Positions 1-12,560 of a DNA stretch of 64,000 bases are shown here, one piece after another. Position numbers and translations under genes: made by a program. Position 1 is the first letter of the stretch, and each line of letters starts with the position of its first letter. Origin of the DNA: Paulownia fortunei (Eukaryota; Streptophyta; Magnoliopsida; Lamiales; Paulowniaceae). The notes under the pieces are model-generated. The model did no database searches. It had not been told where the DNA came from and saw nothing but the letters and a program-made list of their open reading frames with translations. The stretch lies in assembly GCA_019321725.1 (NCBI GenBank), contig CM033124.1:5084001-5148000 (forward strand). The letters run 5' to 3'.

Positions 1-1189
1 CCTATGATGATACCTAATTGATATTGTATAGAGCTTAGAGGAAAGAAAGATTGCTAGTCATGTGACATGGTGATTCATGTGTGTATTTAATCCTTATCAT
101 GAATGATGAATTTTTATTGGGCACATTGTGTTGAAATCTTGTGAATTACATGCTATTTGGTGTTGAATTTTGCTTCAAATGAGTTGTATTAATCATTTTG
201 TGGTGTTCTAGAACTTGCTTGATTACTCTTTGAGGTGAAATTCTAGATAACTACAAACTTAGAAATGATTTAGGCCATCTTTGACTCGTTTGTGCCTTTC
301 AAGCCTACCATGATCACATTTTTATTCACTAGTTACCCCTTTGAGATGCTTTTCAAAGGATGGTATGTGCAAGGCATATGAATAACCATCATTCGACTTC
401 ATTTCTTGAAAGCTCACTATACCAACCCTTTATAGCCCGAAAAAACAATTATTGTCCCTAAAAGAGCTTAAAGTATGATATTTTGTACACAATCTTATCA
501 AGAGATCATATAGAGATATGTTGAGGGCATGAACGAATGTATTTAGGGGGTATAAGCATGAAAAATGTGCAAGAAATACATCACAACTCATGAAAAGAAA
601 CAAAAAATGAACAAGAAATGAAGCTTTGGGATTCAGAAAAAAAAAGAAAAAAAAATATGAAAGAAAAAAAAGAAAAAAAATTGGGAAAGAGAAAAGAAAG
701 TAGGAGAGTGAGATTCTATGTGCAATGCTTTATGCTCTCTTACATTGTTTATCTATACCTTTCTTTGTAAGCCAATACCTAGGCCCTACGTTACCAGCTT
801 ATTGAAGTCCATTTGATCCAAATTTGTAAGTGTCTATATTAGTGGGGAATTTGTATGAAAAGCAAGCCTATAGAATACCTAAAACTCATATGCTTAGATC
901 ATGAGAACCATTAGTTGTAAAATTTATACCTAAAATACATGCATAAAACTTGAGCTTGACACTTCACACAAACATGTTTTGAATTCATGACTAGATTAAT
1001 GAAGCACAAGTTTTGTAGTGTCATTTGACTAACTTTGTGACTAACCTTTGGATTCGTGTGCAATAAAAATTGATGAGGTATTTGAATTGGTTGATCAAGT
1101 TTAGTAATTCATTATCAAAGTATGAGTCTATGATTGTTTGATTTTGAGTTTTACTCGAGGACGAGTAAAAGGTAAAGTTTGGGGGTATT
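1..1189 (+). mobile_element. 3' non-coding interior of a family-A Athila-like element, cut by the window edge
   Basis: No coding motif is seen. The stretch matches 22165-23199 on the plus strand and, in reverse complement, 40455-41690, which are the interiors of the two other family-A-like copies. A purine-rich low-complexity block lies at about 633-700. The end carries the usual polypurine tract region of plant Athila/Tat-type elements, with CTCGAGGACGAG followed by AAAGTTTGGGGGTATT, directly before an LTR start. The rest of the element lies left of the window. Confidence 0.85.
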
Positions 1190-3121
1190 TGATAAATTGG
1201 TTTTATACCAATAATTCATATATCTTTTGATTATCATTTAGTTTATTTTCAAGTGTTTTTGTTAGTTTTTATGTATTTAGTCTTAAATCTTGTAGGTAAT
1301 GACAATAAGAGAAGAAAATGGAAAGAAATCAAAAGCTTGGTTGAAATGTTGAAGAATTCGAGTTGTGGTGCTACTGATGTTAGTTTTTGTATTTCAATCA
1401 TAACTCTCGAATCTAATATCATATCAAATTGATTCTTTATCCATTAGAAATCCAAGAGATAGATGTACAACTTTTATGTTTACCACAAAATCCAATTCAA
1501 TCAATTTCAATGAGAAAAATTGAGTTTAAGAGTCAGCACTGGGCTGCAATTTTTTGGGAAGATACATTTAAGTATTGTAGGAATAACTCGGTCCACCGAT
1601 GTCATATTTAGTTGATTAAAGTGCCCATGGAATGCTAAGACATAGAGATATAATTCATTAGAAGACATCAAAATTCAATTCATCCTATAAAGAGGTCAAA
1701 ATGTAGTTTAAATGGGTTGTACAGTGTTAAAGTGCTGAAATTGAGCTGTCAGGACAGAATGCCTGGCACCTAGGCGCCAAAATAGAGTGCATAGGCGCTG
1801 TCCGAAGCTTTCAAGATAGAATTCACAGCGCCTAGGCACATTATTCCATGCCTAGGTGCTTCATTTCCAACAAAAAAGACATTGATGTAATTTTTTGGCG
1901 ACAAGTGCAATAGATCACAAATTTTGGCATTTTTATGAGATATATACATTAGATACACCTATATATCATTAACCATGTGATTCTCTAGTGGATACACTAT
2001 GTTGGTGGAGAGCAAAATGAGAAAAATCCAGGAAAAGGGGAAGAATTTCATGTTCCTTTTGAAAAACCAAGAAAAGTGGGAGGAATTTTAGTTTTTTTTT
2101 TAAGAAAAGCCAAGAAAAGTGGAAGGATTTCAGGGTTTCTTTTGGAAGACTTTTGGGGAAAGAATCATTTGGGAGAAGTTTAAAAGGGCAAGATCAACAT
2201 CAACTAAAAGAGAGGAGGATTGGTTCTTGGAACCAAAGAAGGCCATTGGGTGTTTGGAAACAAGACCCATTCCATTTTCTGCAATTAAAGACAAGGAATT
2301 ATTCTTGAAGATAAGGAGAGCTTCAACCATTCCTTCCACTTCACAAATTGGTGAACAATTTCCATGTTCTTTCTTATTTATTTCTTGAAGTTGTATTCAT
2401 CCATGGTAAATTAAACATTTATTTCTAGAGGATGATGTAACCTTATTTGATCCTATGTTTTGAATTCCAAATAATATTAGTTCAAGTTATTCATATTGTT
2501 TGTGTTATTTTGTTTAATATTTCATCTTAATTAATTGATCACTAATTAAGATTGTTTGATGTATGAGATTCGGCACTCGAGAGAGGGAATTTTATACATG
2601 ATCATAAGGATAACACAACCTAGGAATCATAGAGTTGAGAAACTTATGAAACCTTTGAAGTTTTGAAGAAAAAATCATTGAACTTTTGTAGAGTTTTATT
2701 CTTGAATTTTTATAGAGATATCGAAATTCATGTTAGAACTCATTGTCAATTTGGCACTCGAGAGAGGGAATTGATGAGCTTAGGAATTCTTAACTTACAT
2801 GTATTGTTGACTTGAATTAATATATTTTGGAAGTAAGAACATAGGTGATAATTAGATGAGTTATTCCTATATAATGTCTTGCTTATAAGGTATTTGTTAT
2901 ATTGTTTCTAAAAACTCCATTCTTGTTTATGCATTTTTGTCTTACTTTTATTTGTTTACCAATCATCACTTAATTTTCTAGATAAAACTAGGACTATTTG
3001 AACTACGGTACTTAATGCAACTTTTGATTACAATCCCTGTGGATACGATACTCAACTCAACTCATCGTTTTATTAAAACTTGACAACGTTCACTTGCGGT
3101 TAGCAAAATATATCACGAACA
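1190..3121 (+). repeat. 3' LTR of family A
   Basis: The LTR starts TGATAAATTGG straight after the polypurine tract and ends ATATATCACGAACA. The same two ends occur in the LTRs at 38885-40454 and 43332-44905. At 1932 bp it is longer than those (about 1570 bp), and part of the difference is a CCTAGG-rich block at about 1765-1860. The flank 3122-3126 (GTTAT) would be one target-site duplication; its partner is outside the window. No long reading frame in it resembles a protein. Confidence 0.85.
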
Positions 3122-3413
3122 GTTATTCTAGTCCAAGGTATGGACTTCTTTATAAGAAGGACTTGCAAAATCTTTGGTGAAAGCTTTTCAACAATTCGAC
3201 AATTGATTACCTCAAGCCTTGCATTAAATCGTAGAGTTCAGAAAGGGTAACAAATTATATTTTCTTCTTAATTTATATTCTAATTGTTAAAATATAATCA
3301 ATCGTTCTAATCACTGCAAAAACAGGGCAATGTAATAAACGTTATTGCATGATATTTTTATAAAAAAATTGATTTCTGCTGCACTTGACCCCTAGTTTAT
3401 AACGAACCCAACA
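3122..3413 (+). repeat. 3' end of an LTR of family C
   Basis: The stretch ends AACGAACCCAACA. It aligns by eye with the last ~290 bp of the LTR at 45551-47819, which ends GGCGAACCCAACA after a similar CGCTGCA block. Sequence right of it is Tat gag, so this LTR inserted in the Tat element first. The family-A element ending at 3121 then inserted into, or truncated, this LTR. Confidence 0.65.
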
Positions 3414-5046
3414 TCCCATGCCTCAGCTCTTGCAGCCTCTAGTACCTATGATTCATCAAGTTCTAAAGCCTCAGCTCCCGTAGCCTCTAAAGCCTTTGAT
3501 CGAACAAGCTCGAGAGCTTCCACCTTACACTCCCCGAAGTGCTGGAATCAATAGCCTCAGGAGTCTCTGTCGTAGCTACAGTTGGAGCTCAGTTGGAGAT
3601 TTTACCTCAGTAGTAGCCAGAGATTCTAGCCCACCAACATTGAAGCCTCTATTACAACATCCACTTCAATAGGATCCCGTGCTCATGGAGCAAGGAGCCC
3701 CAACTGAAGGGCCACCAAGAGGACCTACAGTGTTTCAAATCACATAGGAGCCCTTACTTGCTTTATTAGAGGACATATCGGCCAAAGTAGTGGCAAGGAC
3801 TGCAGCCTAAAATGTACAAGGCCATTATGGGATCATTTTTAATCAACAACTCTAAGAAGTCGAGTATTGTCCCTCCCACTAGAGAACATAGAGGCAAATC
3901 ATGAAGGTTTGAGAAAAAGAAACCCCTTAAACTAAAAATAGGTTACAAGCATAGTGTCTCTTACAAAAGAAGACACACTTCAAAAATCCATGAGAACAGA
4001 AGAGACCGAAAGGACTGGTCGCACAGACTAGCATAAAATCATCGGGCATGAAGATGAATACCTACCACTTGCGATAGTGCCACTAAAATATAGTCATTTT
4101 CTCCACCATCATTTTAGCCGAATCCCTCCATCCAAGAGTCAAGATGTTCAATCTTCCAGAGTACCACAGAATTGGAGATCCGTAAGAGCATTTGGATAAA
4201 TTCTATGCTAGAGTAGACCTATATAATTTAAGGGACGTTGATTATTGTAAGATTTTTTGCACAAACACTCTTTAAGCGGGCCTTGGCCTGGTCTAATTAA
4301 TTGTTGGCTGGTACCATTACTAGCCTAGAGCAATTAGCCCATTGTGTCCTAAATTAGTTCTCCATTAATAAGAAGCTCCACATGTCAACCATGAATTCCT
4401 AGCGGGAATCATTCAATAGAACCTTCGACATGGGAGATTGAAGGATTCTACAGTGGGAAAGCCCCCGGGATTATCAGAATTATTGCTGGATAGAGTAGAG
4501 AAATACATCCGCATAGAAGAGATAATAAGCATAGAGATTGGAGTAAAAAGAGAAAAAAAAGAAGGAGATAGAGAAAACTATACAAAAAGATAATGAAGCT
4601 ACACTCCTCTGGGATATCTTTGATTCACACCTCTAAATGCTTCAATGGCAAGAGTTTTAGTGGTAGCATAATAGTAGGGGATAATCCAAGTCTCGAAGAA
4701 ATTGAAAGACAACCCTAAGATGGAGAGATTAAATAAGTAATTTCATTTCCACCACAATAGAGGCATATCATTGAGGAGTGCATCCATCTCAAAAAGGAGA
4801 TAGGAAAACTCATCCAGAGAGGATAATTGAAGGAGTTTGTGGTCAAGGTCTGTAAACTCACCAGGAAGATCAACACTAATATAATCCTTCTTGTGTAAGA
4901 GATCAACCATGCTGATATCCAGGCGAAGGCCAAAAAAAGAGTTCGAGTGACAACGATCTTCTCATCACAAAATAATAAGTGTCATTTTAGGAGTCCCATC
5001 TAGCGGAGACTCGCCTAGCGCCAGAAAAGCATTCCTTAAAGCATGT
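3414..5046 (+). pseudogene. Decayed Tat-lineage Ty3/gypsy gag with start of the gag-protease linker
   Basis: Gag forms the particle that packages element RNA in the cytoplasm. The reading frame is broken many times, but the order is recognisable: a Ser/Ala/Pro-rich N-terminal part (3414-3840), then the retrotransposon gag core with FNLPEYHRIGDP at about 4147-4182, HLDKFYARVDLYNL and a following NTL motif, then a ~50-residue stretch with RVEKYIRIEE, then the typical linker EECIHLKKEIGKLIQRG at 4773-4823. The frame shifts and in-frame stops leave no product. The copy is split at 5046 by the family-B element; the protease continues at 11961. Its 5' LTR is not visible because a family-C LTR end abuts it at 3413. 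Confidence 0.75.
5042..5046. repeat. Left target-site duplication CATGT
   Basis: CATGT here is repeated exactly at 11956-11960, flanking the family-B element whose ends are TG and CA on the plus strand. Five-base duplications are usual for Ty3/gypsy integrases. Confidence 0.9.
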
Positions 5047-7007
5047 TGGTCAGTTGTTGTAAGCGTACCAAATTTAAACCTTACTCTTCAATAAATGTTT
5101 AATGAGTATAGAGCGAGTAAGAGTCGATCCCACGAGAATCAAGGCTAATTAATTTACTATCGACTCAACTAACTAAGAATTTTAACTTCAAAATTACCAA
5201 CTTAAAACTAAAAATTCAACAAGCAAACTCTAGAAATAAACAACAAACATTTGGGGGGGGATTGAGTTGATTAACTAAGTTGCAAAAATTAAATTTCAAA
5301 GCAATAAAAATTAAATCAATAAGCAACAAGTGATTAAAGTTGGTTGATGTTTCATTCGCCTCCACTAAACAATAAGTTTTAATTTTATATCAATATTATG
5401 AACAATTTGCCAATGAAATTATCAACCGTAGATAATAACAAGCTCTACTACCCCAATCTTTCCTTAGTTTCTCGTTAGATAGAACAAGCTCTCTATCTAA
5501 TTTTCTACCCACCAAACAACCTAGAACAAGCTTTCTAGATTTAATCCAATAGATGCATTAAAATAAGAAAGATAGATTGATCTAAACAACAGCCACACAA
5601 GCTCGAGTCATTTAACTTAGGTTATGTTTTCCATTGCAATTAACAAAAATATCCCATAATTATTAATCACAATTTACTACACATGATTAGAAATTTAAGA
5701 CAATTATGGATCTAAAATCTCTAATCTAGTTGTAGGGAATTCTCAAACCCGATTTGATTGCGCACCCAAATAAAGCAAGAAAATACCCATAAGACATTAA
5801 GTATAGAAAAACATAAACAATGTCAATTGAGAAATTGATCAATAATATCAAACATTCAATTAAAAAAACTCATGTCTAGGGCTTTGAAATCAACCTCAAC
5901 CAATAAGGAAGTTTAGCCTAACATGATAAGAAATAACAAGAGAATAAAAATTAGCAACATTGCGAATCAAAGAAACTTATTGGTTGAAGAAGATAGTTGA
6001 GGTTGATGGTAGATTATGGATGCCTCCTTCTCCAAGCCTCTTCCACTTTTTCTTTCTTGAAGCTCCAAAACCACAAGAGTGCTTTCAAAATGTGAATGAA
6101 TGTAGAAAGTGAGTGAATCTGAAAATTGATGTTTGTGTTGAGATGATAGTGCCCTTTTATAAAGTGTGAGATGGTGATGTAATTTGGTGTAAAGTGTGTA
6201 AGATGTGTTGTATATTTTGTGTAAAGTGAGGAATATGTATTGTAAAGTATGTAATGTGTGTGGTTTGATATATGTATCTAATGTATACATATAACAAACA
6301 TGTGCCAAAAGATGTAAATGATAGCTACTTGTCAGCACTCCAAGCAAAAACATCAATTTTGTCACATGAATGGCACCTAGGCGCTCTGTTTTGGCACTTA
6401 GGCGCCATTTTCTCTGTTTCCGGCGCCTAAGCGCCTCCGTTGCTACTATTTTTGTTCCTTCAATTTAGTTTCTGATACAGTGTAGCTTATTTCAACTAAT
6501 TTTTGACATCTTTATAGACTGAATTGGCTTTTTGTGTCTTCATAACAATTGTAGCCCTATCTATTTCTTTCTGTATCTACTTGAATCAGATCAATATTGC
6601 ATTTTTGGAGAGAGTTATACCAAATATACAAAGACTGCCATATCTAGAAGTTTCAGTGCATGTTTGACTCTTTAACCAAATTTTACTCTTTGAAATCAAT
6701 TGAATTGGGAAAAGTTTCCAATATAGAAGTTGTAGATACATCTCTTATCGTTCCAATAAACCAAGAATCATTTTAATAGAGTTTTGGATCAGATATTTAT
6801 ACACAAAATACAAACACTGCCGCAGTAGAACCATGTCAATTTGGCCCAAGAATGCTTGTTTCAACTTTGTTTTGGCTCATTTTTTATCTTTTCATTCTTA
6901 AACTCCTATCACACACAAAACATTAATAAAAACCTATTATTAACAAGAACAATGCAAAGAAGACATAGAAGAATTATTACAAATAATATAAAAATATGCA
7001 CTTATCA
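5047..7007 (-). repeat. 3' LTR of family B
   Basis: On the minus strand it begins TGATAAGTGCATA at 7007, next to the polypurine tract, and ends CAACTGACCA at 5047. It aligns over its length with 10000-11955. It carries the CCTAGG-centred boxes at 6376-6381 and a degenerate one at 6426-6431. Confidence 0.92.
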
Positions 7008-7035
7008 AATTTTCCCACACTTAACCTTTGCTCGT
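7008..7035 (-). other. Polypurine tract of family B
   Basis: Minus strand reads GCTCGAGGACGAGCAAAGG then TTAAGTGTGGGAAAATT, directly before the LTR start. This block marks plus-strand DNA priming in Athila/Tat-type elements, and is also found near 1150, 23160 and 40480. Confidence 0.8.
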
Positions 7036-8690
7036 CCTCGAGCAAACCTAAAACAAGACATAAACACAAACTAAGCTAATCCACTTTTGTAGGAAATCAT
7101 GATTGCATTTAGCACATGCAACAAGCTTTTAAACCCCTAAGTGGACCATAGAGGACGAGTTGTAGTCTCATGAGGGCTTGTAGTAGTGATACCTACAAAC
7201 ACCTATGACCTTTAACTTCCAACGATTAATTCTCATAGAGCAATGAAGTAATATGATAATAAAATCAAACAAGTATTGAATTTAACCCTTAGTTATTCAA
7301 AAGTCAATAAATTTCCACAACAATCATACTCAAGTGTGTGTGTGAATAGCCATTGTCAATAGTAATGAAACCATACATGATTTAAATAAGTAAATTTTTA
7401 TAGAAACTCATAAAAGCTATCACTCGATTTCTAATGAAAGAGTCGAACATCATAGGCTATCACTTTAGCACATATCTTCACTACACCGAAGGCACCACAT
7501 AAAATCAAAAGGTCTTAAATAATGGTTGTAATGGAGCCAAAGGGTAGTGTGTGGTATAAGAAAGAAAGGGATAGGATGCAACAAAAATTCTAAAAACATA
7601 ATGAAATGAGATACATAAATTTCATTAAGGAATGATTCTCATAATTTACAAGTTTCAACATTGGGACCTAATATCATTATGTTGGACCTTTTTTTATCAT
7701 TCTCATCAACTTTCCATTATCCCATTTGTAGTTGCAACTCACAATAATTTTTATTTTTTTATTTCTATTTTGCAATTTTCTTTCTTCTTTTCTTTTTTTT
7801 TTCTTTTATTTAGCTCCCCCACACTTACCTTCTATTTCAACCCAAATTTCTTTTACAAGCTCACCTTATCATTGAAGTGTCTCTCAAGTTCCAATTCATT
7901 TTTAGAACAAGGGTAGGATAATAGTGTATTTAAACTAGGTAAGAAGATATGGTTATCAATGAAATAGCTTATTCAATAAAAGGCTCAAAGCGGCTCACTA
8001 TGAGAGATGTTCTTCTTGGAACATCATAAGGGGAACAAGTTGATTTGGCCATGGTGCTAGAAAACCTAGTGCCTTAATCATTTTTCAAGTAATGCTCAAT
8101 CAGTTGTTCGCTTCGATAGACCTCCGAAAGAGTTCTAATATTCAACTTCCACATGTCGAAACCTAAGTGATAATTAAAGTGAGGGTATAAGAACTACCTA
8201 TTTTGATATGTTTGTTTTCATATCAAAGAATATAGCTATTTGTGCAAAAAGAGTTGACTATGATCATCATAAAAAATAAATCAACCAAAGAATAACATCA
8301 AGGTCTAAAACAACACCTATCGTCAAATAAATCATGTCATTCATGCTCAATTCTCATTATAGAAATTGGAAGAAGACTTAGGACTTAAAAATTAAAAATA
8401 AAATAAAAAATATGTAAGTCTAAATCCTTCCCACACTACTTAATTCTTACATTGTCCTTAATGTAAGCCTAAGTTACTAAAATAAAGAATTAAATGCAAT
8501 AAGGTTGGATTATTCACAAACAAAGCAAAATAAAAGAACTATATAAAATAAAATGGATAGAAAGAAAAGAGAATGAGAGTTAGAGAAATCAAATCTGTAG
8601 TTGTAAGCTCTCACTAACTTCTTTTCTATCCATTGGGTTGCCTCCTAATAAACGCTTAGTTTAATGTTCTTAGCCCGACATCTCCATCTT
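7036..8690 (-). other. 3' non-coding interior of family B
   Basis: No protein similarity is seen on either strand. Near 8620-8650 the minus strand carries an AAGCGTTTATTAGGAGGCA-type motif, the form taken here by the conserved AGCGCTTGTTGGGAGGCAAC box that precedes the 3' part of many Athila/Tat elements. Related boxes lie at about 21668-21690 and 42175-42190. The rest is AT-rich with C/T-rich runs near 7745-7805. Confidence 0.6.
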
Positions 8691-8699
8691 TTTCACTAA

Positions 8700-8905
8700 T
8701 CAACATATGCTGACATTGCCATCGTCCATCCAATCACCGTCTTATGATTTCTAAGCACCCAAAAAAGTTTGTCTTCTAGAACTTAAGTGAGGTCTTTTGC
8801 AATGTGAACTAATAATATTTCTTTCTCACTCAAGTAGACGTATTTGAGATAGTTCGGGATTGGTTTTTGCTCCATTGTAGGTGTTTTTTCATCCTCTCTC
8901 ATCTT
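8700..8905 (-). pseudogene. Remnant of the linker leading into reverse transcriptase, family B
   Basis: Directly downstream of the gag-linker frame the minus strand encodes TMEQKPIPNYLKYVYL, then KDLT, a stop, and a stretch ending HKTVIGWTMA. This is the usual run-in to the Athila RT domain (an xLELKPLPxHLKYAxL-type motif, then a xxVLREHKxAIGWT-type motif). The RT domain itself is absent: the frame passes straight into 3' non-coding sequence. Protease, expected between this and the gag linker, is also missing, so at least two deletions shaped the interior. Confidence 0.65.
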
Positions 8906-9895
8906 TCATTTGTTGGTGCATAGCTCCTTGAGAAATTTTGCATAGCGGGGCACTTGCTTGATGGCATAAAAAAAACAGATGTTTACCTCCACTTTTTGAA
9001 AAATTTCACGGATCTCTTTTTCATGCTCCTCTTTCTTAAACTTTGCTAACCTGCTAGGAAAAGATGGATGTGTTATACAAGTATGAGAGAGAGGTTTAGG
9101 AGTGGTTACTGACTTTGGATTCTTTTTGACTATGAGTGGTAGATGAGCAGAAAAGTGAGAATCATCTAAGGAAAGGATGATATTGCTTGATTCGCCATTC
9201 TCAACCTCTTTGGATGCTCTTTTTGTTGGCAAGCTAGTAGACTCCAATTGCTTCTCGGTCCTAAGAGTCATGGAATTTACATCTTCCTTAGAATTCTCCA
9301 TGGATTAGGAAGGTAACTTGCCCTATCCTTGTGTTTCCAATCGGTTTAAGCTAGTGGCCATTTGCCCTATTTGATTCTCAATATATTGGAGACATGTTTG
9401 TGTGGTTTGTTGAAATTGCATATTGTTGGTAGCAAGTGGTTTCACAAGATCCTCCAAGGATGCGCCTGATTGTTGTGGAGATTGGAAGGGTGGTTGCACA
9501 TTCGATTGGAGAAAATCCGGTGGTTGGTTTGGCATTTGAAATGAAGTTAGTTATTGTTGTTAGTTCCCGTATTTCAAATTTGGGTGATCATTCCATCCTT
9601 CATTATAAGTGTTAGAGAAGGGATTATAACTTTGCCTTGGTTGACTAGGAAAACCACCAATCATATTTGCTTGCTCCATAAAACCTTCTTATAGGGATGG
9701 ACACATATTCGTGGGATGTCCTACTATGCAACATACTCCACATGCTTTGATTTGTTGCCCTGCAACCATTTCATGCACTAAAGAGATGAGGTGTGAGAGC
9801 TTTTGTTCAATTAGTGATGTGTGCACCTCATTGACATTCTTAGGTGGCGGTTGTAAATCATTATGGGTGATGAATTGTTGAAAATAAAAAGCCAT
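8906..9895 (-). pseudogene. Partial Athila-like gag, family B
   Basis: Reading from 9895 leftwards: a 68-codon open segment (9895-9689) ends in a CCHC zinc knuckle, CGVCCIVGHPTNMCP (C-x2-C-x4-H-x4-C), which binds element RNA. A second open segment (9535-9323) has the coiled-coil-like ASLEDLVKPLATNNMQFQQ and QIGQMATSLNRLETQ. A third (9301-8906) ends FPSRLAKFKKEEHEKEI followed by IKQVPRYAKFLKELCTNK, a hallmark of Athila gag-pol just before protease. The segments are separated by stops or frameshifts. The N-terminal gag core normally lying before the zinc knuckle is absent: only ~80 bp separate the PBS from the first ATG. No functional Gag is expected. Confidence 0.8.
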
Positions 9896-9973
9896 ATTTA
9901 CAATTAGAAAAAAAAATAAATTAAACTAAGTAAAACAAAATTTGAAAAACGATTATAAATTAGTTAGACGCTT

Positions 9974-9993
9974 GATCCCTAACAACGGCGCTA
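9974..9993 (-). other. Primer-binding site, tRNA-Asp type
   Basis: The minus strand reads TAGCGCCGTTGTTAGGGATC six bases after the LTR end. Plant tRNA-Asp(GUC) predicts TGGCGCCGTTGCCGGGGATC, so 16 of 20 positions match. It marks the 5' end of the family-B interior. Confidence 0.85.
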
Positions 9994-9999
9994 AAAACT

Positions 10000-11955
10000 T
10001 GGTTGGTTGTCGTAAGCCTACCAAATTTAAACCTTACTCCTCAATAAATATTTGATGAGTATAGAGCGAGTAAGGTCGATCCCATGAGAATCAAGGCTAA
10101 TTGATTTACTATCGACTCAACTAACTAAGAATTTTAACTTCAAAATTACTAACTTAAAACTAAAATTTCAACAAGCAAACTCTAGAAATAAACAACAAAC
10201 ATTTGGGGGAAGGGGGGGATTGAGTTGATTAATTAAGTTGCAGAAATTAAATTTCAAAGCAATAAAAATTAAATCAATAAGCAACAAGTGATTAAAGTAG
10301 GTTGAGGTTTCATTCGCTGTCACTAGATAATAAGTTCTAATTTCATATCAATATTATGAATAATTTGCCAATGAAATTATCAACCGTAGGTAATAACAAA
10401 CTCTACTTCCTCAATCTTTCCTTAGTTTTTCGTTAGATAAAACAAGTTCTCTATCTAATTCTCTACCCACCAAACAACCTAGAATAAGCTCTCTAGATTT
10501 AATTCAATAGATGCATTAAAATAAGAAAGATAGATTGATCTAAGCAACAACCACACAAGCTCGGGTCATTTAGTGTTTTCCATTGTAATTAACAAAAATA
10601 TCCCATAATTATTAATCATAGTTTACTACACATGATTAGAAATTCTAGATAATTACAGATCTAAAATCTCTAATCTAATTATAAGGAATTCTCAAACCCG
10701 ATTTGGTTGCGCACCCAAACAAAGCAAGAAAATACCCATAAGACATTAAGTATAGAAAAATATAAACAACCTCAATTAGGAAATTGATCAATAATATCAA
10801 ACATTCAATTAAAAAAACTCATATCTAGGGCTTCGAAATCAACCTCAACTAATAAGGAAGTTTAGCCTAACATGATAAGAAATTACAAGAGAATAAAAAA
10901 TAGCAACGTTGGGAATCAAAGAAACTTATTGGTTAAAGAAGATAATTGAGGTTTATGGTAGATTATGGATGTCTCCTCCTCCAAGCCTCTTCCACTTTTT
11001 CTTCCTTGAAGCTCCAAAACTGCAAGAATGCTTTCAAAATATGAATGAACGTAGAGAGTGAAAGAATCTGAAAATTGATGCTTGTGTTGAGATGATAGTG
11101 CCCTTTTATAAAGTGTAAGATGGTGATGTGATTTGGTGTAAAGTGTGTAAGCTGTGTTGTGTATTTTATGTAAAGTGAGGAATAAGTATTGTAAAGCATG
11201 TAATGTGCATGGTTTGATATATGTATCTAGTGTATACATATCAGAAACATGTGCCAAAAGGTGTAAAGGATCGCCACTTGTCACCACTTCAAGCAAAAAC
11301 ATCAATTTTGTCACATGGATGGCACCTAGGTGCTCTGTTTTGGCACTTAGGCGCCATTTTCTCTGTTTCCGGCGCCTAGGCGCCGTTGCTGCTGTTTTTG
11401 TTCCTTCAGTTTAGTTTTTGATACGGTTTAGTTTCTTTCAACTGATTTTTAACATCTTTATAGACTGAATTGGCTTTTGTGTCTGCATAAAAATTGTATT
11501 CCTATCTGTTATCTTTCTGTAGCCACCTGAATCAGATCGATATCGCATTTTTTGAAGAAAGTTATGCCAAATATACAAAGACTACCATATCTGAAAATTT
11601 CAATGCATGTTTGACTCTTTCACTGAATTTTACTCTTTGAAATCAATTGAATTGGAAACATTTTCCAACATAAAAGTTGTAGATACATCTCGTATCATTC
11701 CAATAAACTAAGAATCAGGTCAATAGACCTTTAGATCAGACATTTATGCCCAAAATACAAACACTACCGCAGTGGAACCGTGTCAATTTGGCCCAAGAAT
11801 ACTTCTTTCAACTTTATTTTGGCTCATTTTCGATCTTTTCATTCTCAAACTCCTATAATACACAAAATATTAATAAAAACCTATTATTAACAAGAACAAT
11901 GCAAATAAGACATAGAAGAATTGATACAAATAAATATAAAAATATGTACTTATCA
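10000..11955 (-). repeat. 5' LTR of family B
   Basis: It begins TGATAAGTACATA at 11955 and ends CGACAACCAACCA at 10000 on the minus strand. At 11371-11384 it holds the perfect 14-bp palindrome GGCGCCTAGGCGCC, about 575 bp from the LTR start, and a second CCTAGG at 11325-11330. Confidence 0.92.
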
Positions 11956-11960
11956 CATGT
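11956..11960. repeat. Right target-site duplication CATGT
   Basis: Exact copy of 5042-5046, directly after the LTR end. Confidence 0.9.
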
Positions 11961-12560
11961 CAAAAAATGCATGTACATAATATAATTTTAGCTGAGCAAG
12001 TGTTCCACCTCTGGCAGAGAAAGGAGGAAATCATCGTTAGAGATCAAGACTTAGATCTGTGAAGGGAGCCAAGCAATGATGCGATAGTGATCTCAGTCAC
12101 GTTAGCCAACTTCTAGATTAAAAGTGCTGGTGGAGAGTGAAAGTTCTGCAAACATCATTTTCTATGACATGTTCACCCAACTGGGGATAGATAATTCAAG
12201 ACTTAACAAAGTGAACACCCTCTCATCTGATTCAATGGGGGTGCAATTGAAGTAATTAGGGAGTCGCTCTTCTTCTAATCCTTAGGACAGTTTTGCAAAG
12301 TGAAGGCCCCCTCAGTGTAGATATTGGGAAGACCAAGTCTCAACTTGTTCCAAGTGGTGGCCTCTACATATCACCTTAAATTAAAGTTCCCTATCTCTAA
12401 AGAAATTAGTGTTGCAATACGTGATCGAGAGAAAAGAGATAATATCATGCTAACATACTGAAGAAGTTTAGGGAGTGTAGAGATATTCCCCAACAATGAA
12501 AAAGTTAAGGTCATAAATAACAATATGCTGAAAGCTCTTTATGGTGGTAATTTTATCAGG
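11961..12560 (+). pseudogene. Decayed Tat-lineage aspartic protease, continuation of the gag at 3414
   Basis: The protease cuts the element polyprotein inside the particle. The frame holds NDAIVISVTLAN at 12075-12110 and, in another frame, KVLVESESSANIIFYDMF from 12121, followed by TQLGIDNSRL. These match the N-terminal part of Tat proteases, whose active site reads VDxGSS. Here that site reads VESESS, so the catalytic aspartate is a glutamate and the following glycine is lost. No RT follows. The sequence runs instead into A/T-rich DNA and the 48-bp array, so most of pol has been deleted in this copy. Confidence 0.65.

Larger units (their letters stand above)
5047..11955 (-). mobile_element. 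Complete non-autonomous Athila-like LTR retrotransposon, family B
   Basis: The element has two ~1.96-kb LTRs (5047-7007 and 10000-11955), a tRNA-Asp-type primer-binding site at 9974-9993, gag remnants, a polypurine tract at about 7008-7035 and an exact CATGT target duplication. It measures 6909 bp and runs right to left. The interior is only ~3 kb: the N-terminal half of gag, the protease and nearly all of RT, RNase H and integrase are missing, so any mobility would depend on enzymes supplied in trans. The two LTRs differ by several bases per 100 by eye, so it is not a very recent insertion. It sits inside the Tat gag-protease gene. Confidence 0.92.

Noticed and set aside
2119..2388. An 89-codon open frame inside the family-A LTR as a gene
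   Set aside because: It lies within the LTR, overlaps an antisense open frame and has no recognisable motif; the homologous stretch in other copies is broken.
5967..6365. 132-codon minus-strand open frame repeated at 10916-11314
   Set aside because: The two copies sit at the same place in the two family-B LTRs, so they are LTR sequence. The translation is low-complexity His/Leu/Tyr-rich with no known motif. Kept in mind as a possible LTR-encoded peptide but not supported.
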